Positions 37,019-46,321 of a stretch of 64,000 bases of DNA are shown piece after piece. The notes beneath the pieces are model-generated. The model searched no databases. It worked only from the letters and a program-made list of their open reading frames with translations, and was not told where the DNA came from. The position numbers and the translations under genes are program-made. The DNA comes from Algoriphagus marinus (GTDB lineage: Bacteria > Bacteroidota > Bacteroidia > Cytophagales > Cyclobacteriaceae), in assembly GCF_001936475.1 (NCBI RefSeq), contig NZ_MSPQ01000012.1:1-64000 (forward strand). The letters are read 5' to 3'. Numbering within the stretch: the stretch's first letter is position 1; each line of letters opens with the position of its first letter.

Positions 37019-38065
37019 ATGAAAATTGATTTTTTACTTATCGGAGGAGGGATTGCCGGAATTAGTCTAGGCTATAGATTAAAAAAAGCCGGTAAGAAAA
37101 TTAGAATTTACGATCTCCCCGAAGCAAATCAATCCAGTCGGATCGCAGCAGGACTTTATAACCCTGTGACAGGTCGTAAAATGGTAAAAACCTGGAAAGC
37201 GGATCAACTCTTTGCAGAGATAAAACCCTTTTATCAAGAATTGGAATTACTGACTGGGAAGAAGTTTTTGATTCACCAACCAATTTATCGGCCGTTTTTA
37301 TCAATTGAGGAGCAAAACGAATGGATGGGACACAGTGCGGATCCTGGGTTTTCTGAATTTTTGGAGCAAATTTATTCCAGCAGTCAATCCAAATACCTCT
37401 TTGATCACTTTGGTGGGGTAATGCTAAAAAATTCTGGTTGGCTTCAGATTCCAAGTTTTTTAGATGCCATGAATTCCTATTTTGAAGGGGAATTAATTCA
37501 TGAAAAATTCGATGAGGAATTACTTATCTCAAATTCCGAAGGTTGGGAATACAAGGATTTAGAGACAACAGCGTTGGTCTATTGTAATGGACTAGGATCC
37601 ATGAATTCAAAGTTTTTTGGATACCTTCCATTCGCCCCTGTGAAGGGAGAATTATTGGAGGTCCAGCAATCTTTTGATCCTGAATATATTGTGAACAGAG
37701 GTGTTTTCCGGGTGAGTTTAGGGAATAATATCTTTCGAGTTGGCTCGACCTATACCAAGCATGATTTGGAAGAAGGCCCTACTGAAAGTGCTAAAAATGA
37801 GATTCTTGATCGTTTGAAGGAATTGGTTAATAGTCCTGTAGAAAAAATAGTAAGTCATAAAACCGGGATTCGTCCAGCCACTAGAGACCGAAAACCATTT
37901 TTAGGTAAACATCCTAAAGCCCATAGCGTTTACATATTCAATGGATTTGGGGCTAAAGGAGTGTCACTTGTCCCATATTTCAGTAAATTGATGTCAGAGT
38001 TCCTATTGGTCAATTCTCCAATAGAAAGTGAAGTGGACATAGCTCGTTATTTTAATTATATTTAA
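37019..38065 (+). CDS. FAD-dependent oxidoreductase (DAO family)
   Basis: 348 residues. FAD motif LIGGGIAGISLGYRL at 7-21, then the DAO segment SSRIAAGLYNPVTGRKM and a C-terminal GIRPATRDRKPFLG with FNGFGAKGVSLVPYF. The C-terminal signature resembles the MnmC oxidase and ThiO-type enzymes more than PuuB-type ones, so it differs from the other DAO protein at 23.7 kb. A methyltransferase half like that of MnmC is missing. Substrate is unknown. The large propeller/barrel gene begins 21 bases downstream. Confidence 0.82.
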   Translation: MKIDFLLIGGGIAGISLGYRLKKAGKKIRIYDLPEANQSSRIAAGLYNPVTGRKMVKTWKADQLFAEIKPFYQELELLTGKKFLIHQPIYRPFLSIEEQNEWMGHSADPGFSEFLEQIYSSSQSKYLFDHFGGVMLKNSGWLQIPSFLDAMNSYFEGELIHEKFDEELLISNSEGWEYKDLETTALVYCNGLGSMNSKFFGYLPFAPVKGELLEVQQSFDPEYIVNRGVFRVSLGNNIFRVGSTYTKHDLEEGPTESAKNEILDRLKELVNSPVEKIVSHKTGIRPATRDRKPFLGKHPKAHSVYIFNGFGAKGVSLVPYFSKLMSEFLLVNSPIESEVDIARYFNYI

Positions 38066-38086
38066 AATCATCTTTCAGCAATACGA

Positions 38087-41000
38087 ATGCGATATTACCT
38101 GATCCGAATAGTCATTTTTGCCGGCCTATGGTTGAATTCTTTTTTCGCTCTTGCTCAGTTTGATCAAGAACGATTTGGTAAAAATAGACTTCAGCACCAG
38201 CAATTCGAATGGTATTTTTATACATCCAACAACTTCGAAGTTTATTATTACGATCGGGGTGGCGCAAATGCTAAAATGGCAATCGATTTCTTGGAGTCTG
38301 AATTTGATCGAATGACCCAGATGATTGGCTATGTCGCCTATACCAAGCCAAGAATTTACATCTATAATTCACCTGAAGAGCTTTTGCAAAGTAATTTAGG
38401 ACTGAATAAAGAGCAGTTTAGTGAAGAGGGGCAAACTAATTTCAACCGGCTAATTGCCGAAGTGTCCTATAAAGGACAAATGGACAAGTTTAAAGAAGAT
38501 CTGATCTATGGTACATCAAAGATAATCATCGAGGAAATGCTTTATGGATCATCTGCCTCAGATGCATTTCAATCCAACTTGATGAACTCATTTCCTGAGT
38601 GGTATGTAGATGGCATTGCTCTTTATTTAGCTAAGGGGTGGAGTAGGGAAATGGATGATTACATTCGTCATTTTTTCCAAGAAGAAGAAAAACCCAAAAT
38701 ACTAAAATTAAAAGAGCGAGAAGCAGCTTTAGTGGGCCAATCGATTTGGAATTACATAGCAGAGAAATATGGGAGAAGATATATTTCGAGTATTCTCAAC
38801 TTATCAAGGATCAATAGAAATGAAGAAAACAGTATTGCAAATACTGTTGGATTGAATTACAAAACATTTACAGAAGATTGGAAAAACTACTATTTGGCAA
38901 TTAATTCTCAGATAAAAGCATCTTTTAAAGACGTCAACAGATCTTCTTCTATTGCAGAGACATTGCCTCGTGTGATTGGTACTATCAACGATGTGAAATT
39001 TAGTCCTGATGGATTGAATCTTGCATATGTTATTAATAATGGGGGTAAATATAAAGTTCAGGTAAGAGAAGTTTCAACTGGTGAGGAACGAACTGTTTTC
39101 ACAGGAGGGACGGTTTTAGAAGACCAGAATCCAAACTTCTTATCTCCGGTTATTGCATGGCGCGACTCCGCAAATATTGCGATTGCGTCCTTTAAAAGGG
39201 GAACTACTACACTTCGGCTCAGATCGATCGATGGAACTACACAAGACAAAATATTTTTAAGAAATATTACTCAGATTCTTAGTTTGGATTTCAATTCTAC
39301 CGGAAAGAATATGACCATTTCCGCTATTTCAAATGGGAAGTCTGATATCTACACCCTAAACACCAGAGGTCAAGGGAAGCGATTGACAAATGATCAGTTT
39401 GATGATTTGTCACCAATGTTTTTAAATGACTCCACTATTATTTATTCATCAAATATGAAAGCGGTTCCTGACTCATTAGTTGGGAAGCCTATTGATTTGA
39501 AAGAATATCCTGATTACTATAATCTATATATGGCGCAGGTTACGGATTCTGTTCTTACTACGCAGTTGACAAATACGAATAGTAAGAACTTGGATGCCAG
39601 AAAAATAAATCCAAACACTATAGTCTACCTAAGTGATTTGAGTGGGATAAATAATTTGATGAGATTAAATATTGGAAACCAGGTTTCGAATCAGATCTCT
39701 GCATTTAATAAAAGTCTTGAAGCATTTGATGTAAATAGTCGAATGAATAAAATAGCTTATGCTGTTAGAGATGGTAGAGAGAGCTTCTTAATATTGGATA
39801 GTTTTTCGAACGCCGACCAGTTTACCCCAAGCACCCCAAGAGTGCAACTGGAACAGGCCAAAACCCTTAATGAACGATTGGCTGCTAGAAGATTAATTGA
39901 AGAACGAGAAGCTAGAGAAAAAGCTCCTTCGCCTGTTGTATTAGCCCCCGCTGCATCTGAAAAACCAATTGTTCCTATAGATACAACATCTAAGAATAAT
40001 ACGACCTCTATTGATTTGAAACGCTTGAGTTTTGAATCCAAAAGGGGTATTGATACCGATAATTATACTTTTGATTCACTTCCTAATCCAACAATCGCTC
40101 GAGGGTCCAGTCAAGGTCAAGAAAATAAAGTAAACCTTTTGGAAACTTTCCGAAAGCAAAGTCTACAAAAAAGAGTATCTGGACCCCGAAGAATGGAGCC
40201 TCAGTTTTTTATCAATAATGTGAATACAAGGTTTGTGGTAGATCCACTTAGAGGGTTTGGTATCAATCTAACCGGGAAAATGACTGATTTATTGGATAAC
40301 CATTCTTTTCATGGAGGGGTGATGACATCTCTTGATTTTAGATCAGGAGGAGATTTATTCTTTGAATATGAATATTTGAAAAGTAGGGTAGATTTTAGAG
40401 GTCGTTTTGATCGAAGAACTATCCGTCTTGATCAAGGAGATCTACCTCAACAGAAATATATTTTGACAAAAGTTGAGGCAGGCTTTTCCTATCCCCTAAA
40501 TGCAAATACCAGGGTTACAGTTTCTCCATTTATAGCCAAGACACAGTATCTCAATATTAATCCTGATTCTTTGATTTTTGGAGTTGATCCTGATCAAAGT
40601 AATTTGGCAGTAAACTATGTGGGTGGAAAAGCTGAATTGGTCTTTGACAAAACGGAACAACTTGGCCTATATTCTCAAGCAGGGTTTAAAGCCAAAATAG
40701 GATATTCACAGTATACTTCGTTAAACAATTCGAGTAGGTCATTTAGTAATTTCTATGCAGATCTAAGGAATTACCAGCGAATTCATAAGAATATTATTTT
40801 TGCTTCCAGACTATATGTTGGTTCATTTATGGGGAATAATCCCCAAACCTACCTTGTTGGAGGAATGGATAATTGGCTATTTAATGATTTCTTTCAACCT
40901 CCATCCAATAGACCTGAACCGTCTCCTATTCGAAATCCAAATTGGGTAGAGAATTCGAATATCTTATTTGCAGATTTTGTTGATCTGAGAGGTTTTGATT

Positions 41001-41383
41001 ACGATGAGATAAGGGGTAGTAATGTGATTACTTTTACTTCTGAACTTAGAATCCCTCTTTTCTCATACCTGACGCGGGGGAATATTACTTCTAATTTTAT
41101 TCGCAACTTCCAATTGGTAGGTTTCTATGATATCGGTTCTGCATGGGATGATTTTGCTCCTTGGGAAAAAGTCAACGACCAGAATACCGAAATCATTGAT
41201 ACAGAAGGCTCTCCATTTACGATTACTCTAAATAATTTCAATAATCCTTGGCTACAAAGTTACGGAGCGGGCTTAAGAACCGTCTTGCTTAATTATTATG
41301 TAAAGTTTGATGTAGCAAGACCTGTAAGAAATTATACCAATGAAGATTTGAAGTTCTATGTAACTTTAGGCTTCAATTTCTAA
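38087..41383 (+). CDS. Degenerate peptidase/TolB-propeller/outer-membrane barrel protein
   Basis: 1098 residues. Signal peptide (ends ALAQ, residue 24); an N-terminal peptidase-MA-like domain (about 30-280) that keeps PEWYVDGIALYLA at 170-182 but has TSKIIIEEM at 143-151 where HExxH should be; a TolB-like propeller (about 300-600) with PD40 blades such as VKFSPDGLNLAYV; a charged linker (about 600-700, rich in R, E, A); and a C-terminal barrel (about 720-1098) of BamA/surface-antigen type ending in YVTLGFNF with the final aromatic residue of outer-membrane proteins. Commonly labelled TolB or biopolymer transporter in databases. Function is unknown. yicC follows after eight bases. Confidence 0.8.
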   Translation: MRYYLIRIVIFAGLWLNSFFALAQFDQERFGKNRLQHQQFEWYFYTSNNFEVYYYDRGGANAKMAIDFLESEFDRMTQMIGYVAYTKPRIYIYNSPEELLQSNLGLNKEQFSEEGQTNFNRLIAEVSYKGQMDKFKEDLIYGTSKIIIEEMLYGSSASDAFQSNLMNSFPEWYVDGIALYLAKGWSREMDDYIRHFFQEEEKPKILKLKEREAALVGQSIWNYIAEKYGRRYISSILNLSRINRNEENSIANTVGLNYKTFTEDWKNYYLAINSQIKASFKDVNRSSSIAETLPRVIGTINDVKFSPDGLNLAYVINNGGKYKVQVREVSTGEERTVFTGGTVLEDQNPNFLSPVIAWRDSANIAIASFKRGTTTLRLRSIDGTTQDKIFLRNITQILSLDFNSTGKNMTISAISNGKSDIYTLNTRGQGKRLTNDQFDDLSPMFLNDSTIIYSSNMKAVPDSLVGKPIDLKEYPDYYNLYMAQVTDSVLTTQLTNTNSKNLDARKINPNTIVYLSDLSGINNLMRLNIGNQVSNQISAFNKSLEAFDVNSRMNKIAYAVRDGRESFLILDSFSNADQFTPSTPRVQLEQAKTLNERLAARRLIEEREAREKAPSPVVLAPAASEKPIVPIDTTSKNNTTSIDLKRLSFESKRGIDTDNYTFDSLPNPTIARGSSQGQENKVNLLETFRKQSLQKRVSGPRRMEPQFFINNVNTRFVVDPLRGFGINLTGKMTDLLDNHSFHGGVMTSLDFRSGGDLFFEYEYLKSRVDFRGRFDRRTIRLDQGDLPQQKYILTKVEAGFSYPLNANTRVTVSPFIAKTQYLNINPDSLIFGVDPDQSNLAVNYVGGKAELVFDKTEQLGLYSQAGFKAKIGYSQYTSLNNSSRSFSNFYADLRNYQRIHKNIIFASRLYVGSFMGNNPQTYLVGGMDNWLFNDFFQPPSNRPEPSPIRNPNWVENSNILFADFVDLRGFDYDEIRGSNVITFTSELRIPLFSYLTRGNITSNFIRNFQLVGFYDIGSAWDDFAPWEKVNDQNTEIIDTEGSPFTITLNNFNNPWLQSYGAGLRTVLLNYYVKFDVARPVRNYTNEDLKFYVTLGFNF

Positions 41384-41391
41384 TTTACACT

Positions 41392-42273
41392 ATGATAAAA
41401 TCCATGACCGGCTACGGAAATGCCGGCTTTGAAAATGATAACCTTATTATTCAAGTAGAAGTCCGTTCACTCAATTCAAAGTTTTTAGATCTATCTATTC
41501 GAAGCCCAAGACAGTTCACTGAAAAGGAACTTGAGATCAGGACTCTTGCTCAATCTATCTTGGACCGTGGCAAAGTGAGTATCACAGTGGACTTTTCTAC
41601 CAAAGGATCAGTAGATCTTCCGGTAGCTATAAATGAAAGTCTATTTCAACTTTTTTATCAGAAATACAAAGGGCTAGCAACTCTGGTCAATGAGTCTTCT
41701 CCGGACCTTTTTAAACTGGCATTACAATCTCCAAATGTAATATCTCAAATCACTACAGATGAGAAGGATGATGAAGGAGATTGGATAGCTGTAAAAAAAG
41801 TAATTACTGAAGCGCTAAATAAGTGTGATTCATTTCGTCAGGATGAAGGAAATTCTCTTTTCGAAAAACTTAAAGGGAATATCGAGACCATCGTTGTTGG
41901 ATTGGAGGAAATAAAACAAAATGAGGGGAATCGGAAGTCGAAAATAAAAGATAAAATCAGAAATCACTTCAATGAGTGGTTAGATGAAAATGCTTTCGAT
42001 GCTAACCGTTTTGAGCAGGAACTGATTTATTATTTTGAAAAATTGGATATTACCGAAGAACTTGTTAGGCTAGATACCCACTTGAACTATTTTTCAAAAT
42101 GCCTAAAAGAAGATACGCTCCAAGGAAAAAAACTTGGTTTTATTTGCCAAGAAATAGGGCGGGAAATCAATACCATTGGCTCTAAAGCAAATGATGCAGC
42201 TATGCAAAAACACGTTATTCATATGAAGGATGAGCTAGAGAAAATTAAGGAACAAGTACTAAATGTTCTTTAA
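41392..42273 (+). CDS. yicC: YicC family endoribonuclease
   Basis: 293 residues. It begins MIKSMTGYGNA and EVRSLNSKFLDLSIRSP, the family hallmark, and ends with the DUF1732-type domain GFICQEIGREINTIGSKANDA. YicC from E. coli has been shown to be an endoribonuclease linked to RNA decay. It starts eight bases after the large propeller/barrel gene, so is probably co-transcribed, and overlaps the convergent deacylase gene by four bases. Confidence 0.95.
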   Translation: MIKSMTGYGNAGFENDNLIIQVEVRSLNSKFLDLSIRSPRQFTEKELEIRTLAQSILDRGKVSITVDFSTKGSVDLPVAINESLFQLFYQKYKGLATLVNESSPDLFKLALQSPNVISQITTDEKDDEGDWIAVKKVITEALNKCDSFRQDEGNSLFEKLKGNIETIVVGLEEIKQNEGNRKSKIKDKIRNHFNEWLDENAFDANRFEQELIYYFEKLDITEELVRLDTHLNYFSKCLKEDTLQGKKLGFICQEIGREINTIGSKANDAAMQKHVIHMKDELEKIKEQVLNVL

Positions 42274-43847
42274 TCTTTAGCGGTTTTACGAATAACTTTC
42301 CCTGCTGGTACGGCTAAGTATTTGCCTTTATCAATAGCTATTTTCCCATTGATGATTACGTATTCGATTCCCTCTGGGTATTGGTGAGGATCTGTAAAGG
42401 TCGACTTGTCTATTATAGTTTCAGGATCAAATATGGTAATGTCAGCTATATTTTCAACTTTGATCAGTCCTCGATTGCTTAGAGCTAGCCGACCAGCAGA
42501 TAGTCCAGTCATTTTATGAATAGCCTCAGGTAGCGAAAGGATTTTCTTTTCTCTAACATAGTATCCAAGAACACGGGGGAATGTCCCATATGCTCTGGGA
42601 TGTGGCTGACCATCACCAGGTCTTGAGAGTCTCCCATCTGACCCAATCATCGTCATAGGATGTTTCATAATTCGCTCCACATCGCTCTCATCCATCGCAT
42701 GATAAATGGTTCCTGTTCCACCGTTGAGTTGGGCTTGAATTACTAATTCAGCTCCATTTTCAATTGTAGGCTCCATCTCTTCTCTTTCCACCCAATCTTG
42801 AAGTGTCTTTCCTTCCAAAGATTGATCCCACTCTACTCTAGAGAATTGAATTCGGTTGAGATCTTTACCTCCTCTGTCGTTGAGAATATTATAGATAATT
42901 CCCTTTTTAATACTGTCTTTTAATACCGGATTTTCTATTCTTCTGGCAAAATCACCACCTTCCATAGCCCAACTTGGAATCAGAACACTAATTCCTGTAT
43001 GACTTGCAGTATAAGGATACTGATCCATCATGATATCTAAACCTATCTTCCTGGCTGAATCTACCATAGATAATGTTTTGGTACTTGCTCCCCACATTTT
43101 TACTCCAATTGCTTTATGATGAGTAAGCACAACAGGGATTTGGGCTTCTCGGGAAATCAAAATCGCTTCCTTTACAGCGTCCAAAAGACCCAATCCTTCT
43201 TCCCTCAAATGTGAAGTATAAATTCCTTGCTCATTGGCAGCTACTTTAGACAATTCAATTACCTCATCTATTTTGGCAAAAGTTCCAGGTAAATACTTTA
43301 ATCCCGTGGAAATCCCAAAGGCACCTTCATTCATCGCTTGCTGTACATACCGTTTCATTAATTCTAGTTCTTCGCCCGTCGGTTCACGGTCCTCAAGTCC
43401 CATGACCTCTTTACGGATTGTGTTGTGACCGATTAAATAGGCAACATTAATTCCCAATTCCGTATTAGAAAGCGAATCCAAATAACTCCCAAACGGCCAT
43501 GGACTTCCGCCATCTGGCCCTCCCAAAGCTAGTGTCACACCTTGTCTCACTAAACTTTCAGCCAATGGCATATCCATCAACGGTTCTAGGTGTGTGTGCA
43601 TGTCTATAAATCCTGGAGAAACCGCTAAACCTTTTGCATCAATTGACTTAGATGCTGTAGACGAACTTAGGTTCCCTATTGCTATGATTTGATCGTCTTT
43701 GATTCCTATATCTGCTTGGATTGGTTGTTGTCCGGTACCATCGTAGATAGTGCCATTGAGGATTAGGATATCAAAATCCGGATTGTTCTGAGAACAGTTT
43801 GTAAAAAAGAAGATTAGAAGAATCGAAATGAGCGCAAATTTTCGCAT
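42270..43847 (-). CDS. N-acyl-D-amino-acid deacylase family lipoprotein
   Basis: 525 residues with a lipoprotein signal: lipobox FTNC, C18. The amidohydrolase fold follows: HTH at 84-86, later SHLREEG and LTHHK for the other metal histidines, and MIGSDGRLSRPG for the catalytic Asp. In characterised D-aminoacylases a cysteine bridges the zinc (GNCG motif); here the matching loop reads GGPDGG with D112, so metal binding may differ. It likely removes acyl groups from D-amino acids or cleaves cell-wall-derived N-acyl or peptide compounds at the membrane surface. Convergent with yicC; upstream is the shorter tonB gene, separated by a terminator. Confidence 0.85.
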   Translation of the reverse strand: MRKFALISILLIFFFTNCSQNNPDFDILILNGTIYDGTGQQPIQADIGIKDDQIIAIGNLSSSTASKSIDAKGLAVSPGFIDMHTHLEPLMDMPLAESLVRQGVTLALGGPDGGSPWPFGSYLDSLSNTELGINVAYLIGHNTIRKEVMGLEDREPTGEELELMKRYVQQAMNEGAFGISTGLKYLPGTFAKIDEVIELSKVAANEQGIYTSHLREEGLGLLDAVKEAILISREAQIPVVLTHHKAIGVKMWGASTKTLSMVDSARKIGLDIMMDQYPYTASHTGISVLIPSWAMEGGDFARRIENPVLKDSIKKGIIYNILNDRGGKDLNRIQFSRVEWDQSLEGKTLQDWVEREEMEPTIENGAELVIQAQLNGGTGTIYHAMDESDVERIMKHPMTMIGSDGRLSRPGDGQPHPRAYGTFPRVLGYYVREKKILSLPEAIHKMTGLSAGRLALSNRGLIKVENIADITIFDPETIIDKSTFTDPHQYPEGIEYVIINGKIAIDKGKYLAVPAGKVIRKTAKD

Positions 43848-43880
43848 TGGGTTGATTTCACGTGCATTTCTAATTTAGGT

Positions 43881-43927
43881 AAAAAAAAGAAGCTTTTATC
43901 AACAAATAAAAGCTTCAATTTTTTTTT
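43881..43927. terminator. Terminator behind the shorter tonB gene
   Basis: An 11-base perfect stem (GAAGCTTTTAT / ATAAAAGCTTC) with a six-base loop, flanked by A8 on the left and T9 on the right, works on either strand. It follows the tonB gene ending at 43943. Confidence 0.85.
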
Positions 43928-43942
43928 AAAGTAATAATTGAA

Positions 43943-44611
43943 TCAATCCAATCGGAAGCGAATTGGAATTGTCATTCTTGATCTTACTGGTCGGTCCTTT
44001 ATGATTCCCGGATTCCACGCAGGGGAGTTTGCTATTACTTTCATCGCAATTTCATCGCAACCTCCTCCAATTGATCTCAATACTTCAACATCTTGAATTG
44101 TGCCATCCGTATTTACTACAAAGCGCACAATTACGGATCCCTCAATTCCCATTCGTCTCGCTTGACTTGGGTAGATAAGATTTTTTTTAAGATAAGCGTA
44201 CCAGGCATCCATACCACCTTTAAATGAAGCTTGAACTTCAACAAAATCATTAATCTCATCAGGAACTTCTACTGTAGGCGGTCCCTCCAAAGTGACATCA
44301 ATAACTGGTTTTTCCTCTTCAAAATCGATATCAATAATCAATTCAGTTTTTTTATCGATCTCTTCATTATCTGGTTTGATGATTAGTTCTATGGGTATGA
44401 TAGGGGGTGGAGGTGGAGTTTGAATCGTTATCGGAACATCCGGGATATCCCAAATTTCCGAGTTTCCAGAGAAATCTTTGATTTTAAAATCTTCATATGC
44501 TTTCCATTCAAAAGCAACCAAAACTAGTGCAATACTTACTACTAATCCCAAATTGGTAAGAGTAGAGGACCATCTCCTGAGATCCAAACGAGGGTTTTTC
44601 TTTAATTCCAT
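43943..44611 (-). CDS. TonB family energy transducer (second of tandem pair)
   Basis: 222 residues. One N-terminal membrane helix (about 18-37, LGLVVSIALVLVAFEW), a short proline stretch (TPPPPPIIP), a long acidic spacer, and a C-terminal TonB domain from about 135: YPSQARRMGIEGSVIV, VNTDGTIQDVEVLRSIGGGCDE, then VRSRMTIPIRF. It should span the periplasm and couple the proton-motive force (through ExbB/ExbD, not encoded here) to outer-membrane transporters. It is a clear paralogue of the next gene, but has a shorter proline stretch and different spacer. Confidence 0.93.
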   Translation of the reverse strand: MELKKNPRLDLRRWSSTLTNLGLVVSIALVLVAFEWKAYEDFKIKDFSGNSEIWDIPDVPITIQTPPPPPIIPIELIIKPDNEEIDKKTELIIDIDFEEEKPVIDVTLEGPPTVEVPDEINDFVEVQASFKGGMDAWYAYLKKNLIYPSQARRMGIEGSVIVRFVVNTDGTIQDVEVLRSIGGGCDEIAMKVIANSPAWNPGIIKDRPVRSRMTIPIRFRLD

Positions 44612-44726
44612 GAGAGTTTGATTTAGGTTGTGAAAAAACTACTCATAGAAATTAACCCAATGAAAAAGCAGAAACTAATTTGCTAACAAAAATTAACTAA
44701 TTAAAAAGTTGTTAAAGAGATTGCAC

Positions 44727-44753
44727 AAAAAAAAGACCTGATTTCTCAGGTCT
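44727..44753 (-). terminator. Terminator between the tandem tonB genes
   Basis: The stem AGACCTGA / TCAGGTCT with a four-base loop is followed on the minus strand by eight T. It lies six bases after the stop of the longer tonB gene, so the two paralogues are probably transcribed separately or with attenuation between them. Confidence 0.8.
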
Positions 44754-44758
44754 CATTT

Positions 44759-45436
44759 TTAGCTTAGTTTGAATCGAATTGGTAATCTCATTCGAGTACG
44801 AACTGGACGTCCACGTTGCTTACCCGGTTCCCATTTTGGAGCCTCGCTTACAACTTTGATGGCCTCTTCGTCACAACCTCCTCCAATACCTCGGAGAACC
44901 TCGACATCTTGAATAGAACCATCAGTATTAACTACGAATACAACGATTACTGTTCCTTCAATACCCATTCGTCTTGCTTGAGTTGGGTATTTCAAATTTT
45001 TGGATAGATACTGATTCCAACCTGACATTCCTCCAGGAGGATTAGGTTGAGTTTCTACCACATCAAAGATTTCATCAGCTTTTTCAACAACTGGTGCATC
45101 AGCGATTACTACCTCTTTGATTACAGTAGTTTCTTTAACGTCTACGTCAAAGTTTACTTCAATTTTTTCTTCAATTTCAACTTCATCAGGAATCTCCTCG
45201 ATGATCGGTTGCTCCACTGGTGGTGGCGGTGGTGGTGGTGGCTGCTCTGTGATTGGAATATCAAGCAATTCTTCGAAGTTATCAGTTACCTGACCAAGAT
45301 CCTTCAAAGAACCACCGTCAAATGACTTCCACTCGAATGCAGCAAGAGTTAATCCAACAGCTACCGCTAAACCAAGATTCAGGAACATTCCTGATTTTTT
45401 GGTTAGATCAGCGCTGGGAGTCTTTTTTGCTTCCAT
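44759..45436 (-). CDS. TonB family energy transducer (first of tandem pair)
   Basis: 225 residues with the same layout as its neighbour: helix at about 18-36, an eight-proline run (EQPPPPPPPPVEQ) with an acidic E/V/D/I spacer, and a TonB domain with YPTQARRMGIEGTVIV, GSIQDVEVLRGIGGGCDE and VRTRMRLPIRFKLS. The pair arose by duplication; the domain is well conserved while the spacers diverged. Substrate transporters are not encoded nearby. The gene has its own 3' terminator and an upstream gap of 69 bases. Confidence 0.94.
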   Translation of the reverse strand: MEAKKTPSADLTKKSGMFLNLGLAVAVGLTLAAFEWKSFDGGSLKDLGQVTDNFEELLDIPITEQPPPPPPPPVEQPIIEEIPDEVEIEEKIEVNFDVDVKETTVIKEVVIADAPVVEKADEIFDVVETQPNPPGGMSGWNQYLSKNLKYPTQARRMGIEGTVIVVFVVNTDGSIQDVEVLRGIGGGCDEEAIKVVSEAPKWEPGKQRGRPVRTRMRLPIRFKLS

Positions 45437-45505
45437 GATGAGTTTGGTTTATACTGGTTAATTTTTGTCTAACGAATGAATAACAATTCTAATAATTATA
45501 ACTCA

Positions 45506-45880
45506 TTAATCCAAACTGATTTTGTCTGTTGGAATCTTAAAATATGCTAAGAAACCTAAAATTCCACCTATTTCATTGACAATCATATCCATAATGTCAA
45601 AAGTTCTGTTTGGTATATAATGCTGAAGGCTCTCTAAAACTATTCCTGCCAAAACACCGAATAAGATGAAATTGAAAATCAACCTTTTTCGATTCTCGCT
45701 GACTTCAGATTTTTTGATTCCGACTCCAGTCCAAAGGAAACTTAGTCCGAAAAAGCAAATCAAGTGAATTAGCTTATCTTGAAGTTCGAAATAGTTTGCA
45801 TCGGGGAGTTTATTACCCGGGGTAAGCATCGCTAGTGATATAATTACTAGCCAACTTATTGCAAGAACCGTTCGAATCAC
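45506..45880 (-). CDS. VanZ-like membrane protein
   Basis: 124 residues, four membrane helices. Signature: helix one ending LTPGNKLP, then DKLIHLICFFGLSFLW and ESLQHYIPNRTFDIMDMIVNEIGG. The VanZ-like family is widespread and mostly uncharacterised; the founding member confers low-level teicoplanin resistance, but that should not be assumed here. The start codon is GTG at 45880, eight bases after the gcvH stop; no ATG is in frame near it. Probably co-transcribed with gcvH. Confidence 0.88.
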   Translation of the reverse strand: MIRTVLAISWLVIISLAMLTPGNKLPDANYFELQDKLIHLICFFGLSFLWTGVGIKKSEVSENRKRLIFNFILFGVLAGIVLESLQHYIPNRTFDIMDMIVNEIGGILGFLAYFKIPTDKISLD

Positions 45881-45888
45881 TTTTTAGC

Positions 45889-46266
45889 TTAATTTCCGAC
45901 TAGCTCTGAGTAATCAGACGCAGAAAGTAAGTCACTAGGAAGATCACCTGAGATTTTAACTTTGATCATCCATCCGTCTCCATAAGGCGATTCGTTTACT
46001 AGTTCAGGATTATCCTCAAGTTCTGAGTTTAATTCCAGAATTTCTCCAGAAACAGGCATGAAAAGATCAGAAACAGTTTTTACTGCTTCTACTGATCCAA
46101 AGACCTCACCAGTATCAAGACTGTCTCCGATAGTTTCAACTTCTACATAGACAATATCTCCTAATTCGCCGGCAGCGAATTCTGTGATTCCGATGGTTGC
46201 TACATCACCATCTATTTTTACCCACTCGTGGTCTTTGGTGTACTTTAATTCTTGAGGAAAATTCAT
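45889..46266 (-). CDS. gcvH: Glycine cleavage system H protein
   Basis: 125 residues. Opens [22 protein letters not shown], with the lipoylation lysine K63 in [11 protein letters not shown], and ends in the usual DWMIKVKIS-type strand (here [10 protein letters not shown]). It carries the aminomethyl group between the P, T and L proteins and also serves as a lipoyl relay. The other cleavage-system genes are not in the window. It sits between vanZ and sprA, an arrangement I recall from other Bacteroidota. Confidence 0.97.
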   Translation of the reverse strand: MNFPQELKYTKDHEWVKIDGDVATIGITEFAAGELGDIVYVEVETIGDSLDTGEVFGSVEAVKTVSDLFMPVSGEILELNSELEDNPELVNESPYGDGWMIKVKISGDLPSDLLSASDYSELVGN

Positions 46267-46289
46267 TTGTTCGAAATTTTATAAGATGT

Positions 46290-46320
46290 CAAAAATAGCA
46301 GGATTAAAGTAAGTTTGAAA
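46290..46320 (-). promoter_or_regulatory. Promoter of gcvH-vanZ
   Basis: On the minus strand TTTC (46320-46317), a 19-base spacer and an exact TAnnTTTG element TATTTTTG (46297-46290) lie 24 bases before the gcvH start, immediately after sprA ends. Confidence 0.5.
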
Positions 46321-46321
46321 T

